Shown: one piece after another, positions 45,876 to 51,683 of the stretch | Layout of the letters: every line of letters begins with the position of its first letter | How positions within the stretch are numbered: the stretch's first letter is position 1 | Virus record (IMG/VR): IMGVR_UViG_3300015263_001423 | Span: 1 to 51,683 of that record | Strand: one strand, 5' to 3' | Source of the DNA: a virus | DNA length: 51,683 nt | Notes under the pieces: model-generated | What the model was told of the DNA's origin: nothing | The model's database searches: none | What the model saw: only the letters and a program-made list of their open reading frames with translations | Translations under genes and position numbers: made by a program

Positions 45876-46283
45876 TCAAGGTTGTGAGGTAGGGTCTTGA
45901 GGACCTTGGATGATCATTTGTTCACCGCTCTCTGCTTCGGCCAGAGCGCGAAGCAACCGTTCCTGGAAACGCCGGCTATCTTCCTGGTCTACATCCGACT
46001 TTTTGAACATTTTTATATAAAACGCCTTGTAGGAACATTGCCAATGGCTACCAACATAATAAACCCGGTGACGGCCAATTCTGATTTTGCGAACATTTTC
46101 CAAACCTGGCGGCATCCGCTTCAGCTTTTTATCGGAGGCGTCTAACGACCCCCTCCGCTCAGAGTTGGCCTCGTCGGCAAAACCAAAGAGCCTTTTTTCG
46201 ATCATTGTCTTATCTCTGCTATTGGCGCGTTGAAGCTGGTCCAGTTGTTTATCGACCGTCTTATTTATCGAGATCGAGCACAC
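45876..46283 (-). CDS. RelE/ParE-superfamily toxin
   Basis: A 135-residue protein. The core (KLKRMPPGLENVRKIRIGRHRVYYVGSHWQCSYKAFYIKMFKKSDVD) is typical of ParE/RelE toxins: R-K-I-R-x-G-R-H-R-V-Y-Y then a hydrophobic strand. GTG start (46283) overlaps the upstream antitoxin-like gene by 23 nt; ATG at 46205 (MIEKRLFGF) is an alternative. It forms a triad with the two upstream genes. Confidence 0.75.
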   Translation of the reverse strand: MCSISINKTVDKQLDQLQRANSRDKTMIEKRLFGFADEANSERRGSLDASDKKLKRMPPGLENVRKIRIGRHRVYYVGSHWQCSYKAFYIKMFKKSDVDQEDSRRFQERLLRALAEAESGEQMIIQGPQDPTSQP

Positions 46284-46767
46284 GATACGTCTCCTGATCT
46301 TTAAAGGCTTTTTCTAATTGGATCAGTAAGGTATCATCCCGGATCAGGCGCTCATCTTCTAACGCATCAAGATCGATCCCCCGGATATTGAATTGAGCCA
46401 TCTTCCGCAAGAAAGAAATGGCGCTATTGATCTGGGCGAAGGATAGATTAGGGAATTCTCCCTGTAATTCGTCATAATCTATAAGGCCGTCCAGGGCCTC
46501 CACAAATTCGTAGAGGGAGACTGATTGCCCGTCGTTCCCGACCAATACCGGGAGAAATCCAAGGTCTGGGTTCAGGTGAATATAGCCGCCGGTGGCTTTA
46601 TTCCACGCCTCAAAAGAACTAAGGACGCTTGTACGGGTAGTTAGTTTCAGGCTGTCCCTTAGAAACCGCTCAATCAGGTAATTTGTTTGGCCGGAGGGGC
46701 CACTATCCTGAACAATAAAAACAAGTCTGTTCTCAGCCTCGGTTGTTTTGACAATAGGATCATTCAT
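46261..46767 (-). CDS. Antitoxin-like protein
   Basis: A 168-residue protein. The C-terminal half (GLIDYDELQGEFPNLSFAQINSAISFLRKMAQFN) resembles the DUF433/VapB-style helix bundle, where FPxLS is typical; the N-terminal part is unique (LVFIVQDSGPSGQTNYLIERFLRDS, LNPDLGFLPVLVG). It overlaps the DUF3467 gene by 8 nt and the toxin by 23 nt. Antitoxin role is inferred from position next to the RelE-like gene. Confidence 0.55.
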   Translation of the reverse strand: MNDPIVKTTEAENRLVFIVQDSGPSGQTNYLIERFLRDSLKLTTRTSVLSSFEAWNKATGGYIHLNPDLGFLPVLVGNDGQSVSLYEFVEALDGLIDYDELQGEFPNLSFAQINSAISFLRKMAQFNIRGIDLDALEDERLIRDDTLLIQLEKAFKDQETYRVLDLDK

Positions 46768-47089
46768 CAGCTGTTTGTCCTTCCAAAGCTTTACGCGCTT
46801 CAGGCGTTAATCGATTTTCCGGATTAGCCTCAATCTCTCCAAATAGTTGCTCATAGGCATTGAGGCTATTTGTTAAAGCATCGGCAACACGTTTGGCATG
46901 GGGGACGCTCAGATAAATTTTCGCCACGCCAACCGCCCCATCAGATTCTACATTCTTCTTTAAGCCAAAGTGCAAGACAATTTCTTCGGCGGTCACTTTT
47001 ATTTCCATCAGGTCCGAGTAACACACCTTTTGATCAGGCGCATCAAGGATTTTTTCTTTCCTTTTCGCCACTTTGTCATCATCGGCCAT
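46760..47089 (-). CDS. DUF3467 family protein
   Basis: A 109-residue protein matching the DUF3467 pattern: YSDLMEIKVTAEEIVLHFGLKKN, then VAKIYLSVPHAKRVADALTNSLNAYEQLFGEI. Family members are small beta-rich proteins of unknown function, often in toxin-antitoxin or phage contexts. TTGGAGGACC precedes the ATG at 47089. First gene of the triad. Confidence 0.8.
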   Translation of the reverse strand: MADDDKVAKRKEKILDAPDQKVCYSDLMEIKVTAEEIVLHFGLKKNVESDGAVGVAKIYLSVPHAKRVADALTNSLNAYEQLFGEIEANPENRLTPEARKALEGQTADE

Positions 47090-47130
47090 TATGGTCCTCC
47101 AAACTGGACTGTATTTTGTTCTGTTTATAA

Positions 47131-47159
47131 CTATACTATAGCCGATCATTATCTGGCAA
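47131..47159 (-). promoter_or_regulatory. Promoter of the second toxin-antitoxin triad
   Basis: On the minus strand TTGCCA-18 bp-TATAGT. Palindrome copy 7 lies 20 bp upstream of the -35. Confidence 0.45.
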
Positions 47160-47179
47160 AAACGATAAATCTTTCGTCG

Positions 47180-47199
47180 AATGTTCGCACGCGAACATT
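47180..47199. repeat. Dispersed palindrome, copy 7
   Basis: AATGTTCGCACGCGAACATT; arms of 9 bp intact, asymmetric centre as in copy 5. Flanked by a type B heptamer tract (47198-47220). Confidence 0.85.
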
Positions 47200-47299
47200 G
47201 ACGATGGACGATTGACGACCGCTGTCTTTTAGTTGTGGCTGGTTTGGTGTCGGGTGGCTCTTTGGCAGTTTGGACGATGGACGATGGACGACCGCCGGT

Positions 47300-48949
47300 T
47301 TATATCTCCAACCGCCCTTGTGTTGGCCCTGCTCTTTCTTCTCTTTGGGCTTGTTTGAAGGTTCCATAGGCGGGCGGCATTTGTACACTTGCCCCCCCTA
47401 ACAACGCCTCAATGGTAAGTATCTGAATTTTAGGGTATTTTTGGCCCCAGGCTACAGCCTCATAAAAACCGGCTGACACCGCCTCCTGGATCATCGGCTG
47501 CGTTGGTTCTTCCAGGGTGATAAAAACGCCGATAGCCGCCTTTTCCCGTTCAACCGTCCCAACCAGATCACGAATATCCCGGCTTGACACCTTGCCGCTC
47601 TTGACTTGCGCTAAAACCCGCTTAGGTTTGCCTTTTGCCGTATCAATAAAGGTGATAACCCCATCGATCCCTTTATCCGCTCCTTTTTTGCCCTTTTTAC
47701 TGCCCTGGGTCGCTTTGCCCGGTCTGGCCCTAACTAACGACAAGGCCCACCATTCAAACTGAAAGCGGTCTTGTTCTGCCAGAAAACGAGCAGAGCCTAT
47801 TGTTTCAGGCTCGCCCTTGACTTCAAACGTTGTGTCCGGAAAGGCTTCTTGTAGACGATATTTTTGCAAGGCAATAGATAAATGGGTGATGTCAATACCT
47901 ATCCACTTTCGGCCTAGTTTTTCAGCGGCTACTATCGCAGTACCACAACCGCAAAATGGATCAAGGACTACATCACCAGGGTTGCTACTGGCTGAAATGA
48001 TACGTTCTAGTAAAGGTAAAGGTTTTTGTGTAGGATAACCCAGACGTTCAGCATCAGAACTTTGCAAAGGATTTATATCAGCCCAAATGTTTGTAATAAT
48101 TGTTCCTTTTTGTTCGTTCAAAAAACGTTTAAGCGCAGGACGTTTACTAAAATCATAGGAACCATCTTTGTGACGTGGATAATAAATGCGCCCTTCATCG
48201 TGTAACTTTTGCATGGTTTCAGGTTTATAACGCCAACCTTTAGCAGGATACGGAAAGCCTAGCCATTCGTACATCATATTGGGTCTAGGATTTGGACTTG
48301 TCATATTATCCAAACGATATAAACCGCGTCCATTATTATCATCAAATCGGTAATTTTTTTGGATATATTCCAAATCATATGGTCCATATTGAACAATAAA
48401 CAGGTTTTTTTTGGAACGTTTATAAAAAAGAATTATGTCAGCAATATCAGCAAATTTCGTCTTTGCGTCACTATGGGCTGACTGTCGTTTCCAAATAATT
48501 TCATTGCCAAAGTTCTCAGCCCCAAAAATAGTATCAAGGATGACCTTCAAATAATGGCTTGCTGTTGGGTCACAATGCAGATATAAGCTACCAGTAGGGT
48601 TCAATACCCGATGAAGTTCAACCAATCGACTAGCCATCATAACCAAATAAGCCATCATTTGGTTAGCGCCAATAAAATCACGCATGGCCCCAATCATCTT
48701 ACTTATATGATCTGGTGATTCTGTTATCAATTCGTGATAGGTTTCCTCAGCGGCCGCGTTCCAGTGCCAAGTATCATCAAAAGCCGTTATCTGCGCCTGG
48801 CTATCTTGCCCACTTTCATCTTTGAATAAGACATTATAGCTGCGCTTTGAGTTAAAGGGGGGGTCAAGATAGACTAAATCAATACTTTCATCTGCTATGT
48901 AATCACGTAGAATTTGAAGGTTATCGCCATAATAAAGGGTATTTTTCAT
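47300..48949 (-). CDS. DNA methyltransferase fused to Mrr-like nuclease domain
   Basis: A 549-residue protein. The beta-class methyltransferase part has LVYLDPPFNSKRSYN (catalytic DPPF) near residue 30 and the SAM motif VLDPFCGCGTAIVAAEKLGRKWIGIDI near 325. From about residue 420 a restriction-endonuclease-like domain follows: KGIDGVITFIDTAKGKPKRVLAQVKSGKVSSRDIRDLVGTVEREKAAIGVFIT, with D and QxK as in Mrr-like PD-(D/E)XK enzymes. This suggests a single-chain restriction-modification enzyme. The ATG at 48949 (MKNTLYYGDN) is chosen; longer frames run through heptamers and noncoding DNA. Confidence 0.85.
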   Translation of the reverse strand: MKNTLYYGDNLQILRDYIADESIDLVYLDPPFNSKRSYNVLFKDESGQDSQAQITAFDDTWHWNAAAEETYHELITESPDHISKMIGAMRDFIGANQMMAYLVMMASRLVELHRVLNPTGSLYLHCDPTASHYLKVILDTIFGAENFGNEIIWKRQSAHSDAKTKFADIADIILFYKRSKKNLFIVQYGPYDLEYIQKNYRFDDNNGRGLYRLDNMTSPNPRPNMMYEWLGFPYPAKGWRYKPETMQKLHDEGRIYYPRHKDGSYDFSKRPALKRFLNEQKGTIITNIWADINPLQSSDAERLGYPTQKPLPLLERIISASSNPGDVVLDPFCGCGTAIVAAEKLGRKWIGIDITHLSIALQKYRLQEAFPDTTFEVKGEPETIGSARFLAEQDRFQFEWWALSLVRARPGKATQGSKKGKKGADKGIDGVITFIDTAKGKPKRVLAQVKSGKVSSRDIRDLVGTVEREKAAIGVFITLEEPTQPMIQEAVSAGFYEAVAWGQKYPKIQILTIEALLGGASVQMPPAYGTFKQAQREERAGPTQGRLEI

Positions 48950-49065
48950 TGGTTGACCACCTGACCAGGCCAGGCTATAACAAATGGCAAGTGAACGGTT
49001 CACCATCATGCCCGTGGAGAATACCCTGATTTTATCCGAGTTTGGGATGACAGGCAAAAAAGACG

Positions 49066-49093
49066 GTCGTCCATCGTCCATCGCCCATCGTCG
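49066..49093. repeat. Heptamer tract, type B
   Basis: Three to four CGTCCAT/CGCCCAT units in the 376-bp gap 48950-49325, which also contains two promoters and the structured RNA. Confidence 0.85.
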
Positions 49094-49141
49094 GTTACTT
49101 GTTTTCAGGCCAAAAGGGTATATAATTGATTTAGCGACATT

Positions 49142-49170
49142 TTGGCTTGATAGTCTGATCAAGATATAAT
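49142..49170 (+). promoter_or_regulatory. Promoter of the 70-nt structured RNA
   Basis: TTGGCT-17 bp-TATAAT. A second candidate lies just upstream (TTGTTT-16 bp-TATAAT ending at 49136). Either would transcribe the folded RNA and possibly the STAND gene. Confidence 0.55.
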
Positions 49171-49173
49171 AGT

Positions 49174-49245
49174 AAAAGAAGCTCCAACCTCTGACAGGCT
49201 ATCTGTCCAAAGTGTCGCAACTTGAGAGGTCTGGGGCTTCTTTTT
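49174..49245 (+). ncRNA. Compact three-way-junction RNA with terminator-like end
   Basis: 5' and 3' ends pair: AAAAGAAGC (49174-49182) with GCTTCTTTT (49236-49244), continued by CC/GG and ACCTC/GAGGT. Inside are two hairpins, GACAG-GCTAT-CTGTC (49193-49207) and AAGT-GTCGCA-ACTT (49210-49223). A T-run closes it. With the promoter ending at 49170, transcription would begin almost at the first paired base. It could be a stand-alone sRNA or an attenuator of the STAND gene 80 nt downstream. Confidence 0.6.
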
Positions 49246-49325
49246 GGTGCTTCAGGATTTTCCGTGGGAACCACTATATCGCCATACAAGAAAAGTAAGC
49301 CAACTTTCAAAGATAGGTTCGCAAG

Positions 49326-51377
49326 ATGACTGAAAGCCGCCAACCTGGTAGGAATTTTAGGGATGAATTACTTAAGATTTTGTCAGGGATGACCGCTTTG
49401 GATGACCCTGACAACCGATATCGGCTATTGGACAAGTTGCCACTAGAGGCAGTAGCAACCATACGACGCAATTCTGCTAAGGGGACCGACCTATACAATA
49501 TCGTTCAGGCTGCCGAAGGATGGGGACAATTGACCTCTGGAGAGTGGGCCTTGGTCGTTATCGCCCAAAACGCCCTATCTCTAGTTAAAGGAACCCACCC
49601 CGGTCGTCAGCTAGAGGCTCTTTTAGCTGAAAGGGTTATTCATCAGGCCAAGCCAGGCCGGCAGATCCCCCTTGATCTGCCAGCGCGAGAGGAGAATTTT
49701 ATAGACCGTAAGGACGAACTGGTATCTCTACTCACCGAATTACAACCAGGACGAGTAGTCACTTTGACTGGGCCGGGGGGCATGGGCAAGACTGCCCTGG
49801 CCGCGGAAGCCGTTGGCCAACTGGTGGTTGATCATAAGCCCCCTGAGCGTTTCCCGGATGGCATCTTCTTTCATAGCTTTTACAACCAACCCCAAGCCGG
49901 TTTAGCCCTGGAAAGTCTGGCCCTGGCCTTTGGCGAGGAAGCCAGGCCAACGGCCCAGGTAGCGGCACAACGGGCGTTGAGCGGCCGGCAGGCCTTATTG
50001 GTGTTGGATGGCGCTGAAGATGCGGATGACTTGGCGGCCGTGTTAGCGGTGCGCGGGGGGTGTGGGGTTTTAATAACCAGCCGTAATCGGGGCGATGCGC
50101 CGGCCGTGTTGCAAGACCTGGCGCCCCTCAAACAGCAAGACGCCCTGGACTTATTACAACGCTGGGCTGAAGCGCAGCTTGATGACCAGGCGGCGGCCAT
50201 TGCCATCTGCGAACTGGTGGGGAGGCTGCCGCTGGCGGTGCGTCTGGTAGGGCGGTATCTGCGTGAGACCGGGGAGACGGCCAGCGAGTATCTAGCCTGG
50301 TTACAAGAAACCCCGTTAGAGGCCCTGAACCAGGGGCGGCGACGCGAAGAAAGTATACCTGTCTTACTTGAGCGCAGTCTAAAGCAGGTCAGTGAGGCGG
50401 CGCGGCAAGTGTTGGCGGTGGCCGGCCGGCTGGCGCTGGCCCCGCTGCAACAAGAGGTGATGGGGGCCGCTTTGGCAGCCGAAGCGCGTGAGGTGAGACA
50501 GTGGTTAGGAGAATTGGTGCGCTATGGCTTGCTGAGCCGGGACAAAGGGCGTTATGCCATCAGTCACGCCCTCATTCACACCTACGCCAGTGAGCGGCTC
50601 AATGTGGCGGAGGAGATGGTCGAGCGGTTGGTGGCTTTCTATGTCGCTTTGGCTGAACACTTTAGCCAGCAAGGATTGGCAGGCTACCAGGCGCTTGATG
50701 GGGAGCGGCCTCACCTGCTGCGCTTGATTGCAGGCTGCGCGAAAGGAGATGATTGGCTGGGGGTTCGCAAGCTGGTCTGGGCCATTGATGGTTATTTGTC
50801 AATTCAGGGTCACGCCAGCGAACGACAAACTGCCCTAGCGACAGGGCTAACAGCCGCCCAACAACTGGGCGACCGCCAAGATGAAGGGGCATTTTTAGGC
50901 AGCCTGGGGACCGCCTACTACGACCAGGGGGAGCTGGACAAAGCCATCGCCCATTCTCAGCAAGCCCTGGTCATCCACCGCGAGATTGGCTACCGCCAGG
51001 GGGAGGCTGCTGTTTTAGGCTACCTGGGAACCGCCTACAGCATCCAGGGGGAGCTGGCCAAAGGCATCGACCATTATCAGCAAGCCCTGGTCATCCACCG
51101 CGAGATTGGCTACCGCCAGGGGGAGGCTTATAATTTAGGCATCCTGGGTCTCGCCTACCGCGCCCAGGGGGAGAGGGCCAAAGCCAGAGAATACTTAGCC
51201 CAGGCGCTCACTATTTTTGAGGCGATCAAATCGCCCCAGGCAGACGCAATTCGTGAACAGTTGACTATGCTGACTATGTTAGGCCGCCTCCATATACTCT
51301 TAGCAATGTGTCAGGCCATCTACGAGAAAGGATTGATGAGGCAGCTTTTGCCGCTTTTCAAAAGGCTTATTCACTAA
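49326..51377 (+). CDS. STAND NTPase: N-terminal effector-associated domain, NB-ARC, TPR repeats
   Basis: A 683-residue signal-transduction ATPase. Residues 1-105 are a helical domain (FRDELLKILSGMTALDDPDNRYRLLDKLPLEAVATIRRN) resembling effector-associated adaptor domains. NB-ARC: Walker A VTLTGPGGMGKTALA near 155, Walker B ALLVLDGAEDADD near 222, GVLITSR, and GRLPLAVRLVG; then a winged helix (VRYGLLSRDKGRYAISHAL) and at least three TPR units of 40 residues, two nearly identical at DNA level. Such proteins are often antiphage sensors. The last about 30 residues (LGRLHILLAMCQAIYEKG) look out of frame, so a frameshift near 51290 is possible. Confidence 0.85.
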   Translation: MTESRQPGRNFRDELLKILSGMTALDDPDNRYRLLDKLPLEAVATIRRNSAKGTDLYNIVQAAEGWGQLTSGEWALVVIAQNALSLVKGTHPGRQLEALLAERVIHQAKPGRQIPLDLPAREENFIDRKDELVSLLTELQPGRVVTLTGPGGMGKTALAAEAVGQLVVDHKPPERFPDGIFFHSFYNQPQAGLALESLALAFGEEARPTAQVAAQRALSGRQALLVLDGAEDADDLAAVLAVRGGCGVLITSRNRGDAPAVLQDLAPLKQQDALDLLQRWAEAQLDDQAAAIAICELVGRLPLAVRLVGRYLRETGETASEYLAWLQETPLEALNQGRRREESIPVLLERSLKQVSEAARQVLAVAGRLALAPLQQEVMGAALAAEAREVRQWLGELVRYGLLSRDKGRYAISHALIHTYASERLNVAEEMVERLVAFYVALAEHFSQQGLAGYQALDGERPHLLRLIAGCAKGDDWLGVRKLVWAIDGYLSIQGHASERQTALATGLTAAQQLGDRQDEGAFLGSLGTAYYDQGELDKAIAHSQQALVIHREIGYRQGEAAVLGYLGTAYSIQGELAKGIDHYQQALVIHREIGYRQGEAYNLGILGLAYRAQGERAKAREYLAQALTIFEAIKSPQADAIREQLTMLTMLGRLHILLAMCQAIYEKGLMRQLLPLFKRLIH

Positions 51378-51664
51378 AGACAATGCGTGAGGCAGCAACT
51401 CAGTTTCCGGCAATGACTGAGGAGACGTTTCGGGACGCTGTAAAGGCGTTCATAGATGAGCAAGTGCCAAAGAACTATATATTTTCGTTTAAGCAACGAT
51501 TGATGTGGTTAGGTCAACTTCTTGATGAGTGGCCAGATGAACCAGTCTCAGGATCGTTAAAAAAGGAAACTTCCGCTGTGAGATCTATAATCAAGCCAAA
51601 ATCGCTTAAAGAGCGGAAGAAGATTAAAGCGCAAAGGAAGTGGTGGCAGTTTTGGAAGAAATGA
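51308..51664 (+). CDS. Small helical protein overlapping the STAND gene 3' end
   Basis: A 118-residue frame: EAAFAAFQKAYSLKTMREAATQFPAMTEETFRDAVKAFIDEQVPKNYIFSFKQRLMWL, with a basic tail (KERKKIKAQRKWWQFWKK). It overlaps the STAND gene by 70 nt in another frame. It reads more protein-like than the overlapping STAND tail, so it may be the true C-terminus after a frameshift or a separate partner gene. Confidence 0.5.
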   Translation: MSGHLRERIDEAAFAAFQKAYSLKTMREAATQFPAMTEETFRDAVKAFIDEQVPKNYIFSFKQRLMWLGQLLDEWPDEPVSGSLKKETSAVRSIIKPKSLKERKKIKAQRKWWQFWKK

Positions 51665-51683
51665 GGTTGATTTTTAGCTTTGG

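Noticed and set aside
45594-45887. 97-residue plus-strand ORF starting in palindrome copy 6
   Set aside because: No proper start signal; composition is weaker than the minus-strand frame at 45615-45824, which follows a same-strand toxin gene.

Overview
The window looks like a large temperate phage, prophage or phage-plasmid from a Chloroflexota-like bacterium. This host assignment is an inference from three things: high-GC coding DNA with AT-rich promoters, a class II ribonucleotide reductase, and an NB-ARC/TPR protein of a style common in that phylum. No rRNA or other chromosomal marker is present to confirm it. Hallmark virus genes are a small and large terminase, a portal, a minor head protein, an HK97 gp10-like protein, a tyrosine integrase, a repressor-like HTH protein, a phage-type helicase loader, dCTP deaminase, a sigma factor and a phage-style tRNA. 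No major capsid or tail tape-measure gene lies in the window, so the structural module probably continues to the left. Layout. (1) 0.2-10.1 kb, minus strand: packaging and head genes. They are interrupted by a heptose-sugar cassette (HddA-like kinase and HddC-like nucleotidyltransferase, plus a partial sugar epimerase at the edge) and a tRNA with a CAU anticodon. (2) 10.3-24.2 kb: an MltR-like protein, a pentapeptide-repeat protein, ParB/methyltransferase proteins, DNA-binding proteins, and a tightly overlapping PRTRC-type operon (ParB, ubiquitin-like protein C, F-like, E2-like B, zinc ribbon, JAB protease A, ThiF/E1-like). (3) 24.4-27.3 kb: a Tat-signal protein, a methyltransferase remnant, the repressor, a T-arm-less tRNA-Arg-like element and the integrase. 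(4) 27.3-39.6 kb, plus strand: a replication initiator carrying an internal iteron cluster, a DnaC-like loader, an exonuclease, dCTP deaminase, a B12-dependent ribonucleotide reductase and a sigma factor. (5) 39.6-42.6 kb: a toxin-antitoxin triad, a nine-repeat CRISPR array without cas genes, a lone copy of the same repeat, and a second MltR-like gene. (6) 42.6-51.7 kb: small membrane and zinc proteins, a lone type I-E-like CRISPR repeat, a second toxin-antitoxin triad, a methyltransferase-nuclease fusion, a small structured RNA and a STAND/NB-ARC-TPR protein. Shared control signals tie the regions together. Three genes far apart (both MltR-like genes and the Tat protein) share a TTGACC-17-TATAAT promoter and an 82-83 nt leader with two hairpins whose stems covary. 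One hairpin presents the Shine-Dalgarno sequence in its loop just before ATG. Seven copies of a palindrome, ATGTTCGCGCGCGAACAT or close variants, are scattered through the window, several next to promoters. Two families of heptanucleotide tandem repeats fill many intergenic gaps and have been recruited into the ends of several ORFs. The items most worth testing are the shared leader RNA, the solitary CRISPR repeats with the cas-less array, and the phage-borne ubiquitin-like PRTRC operon.
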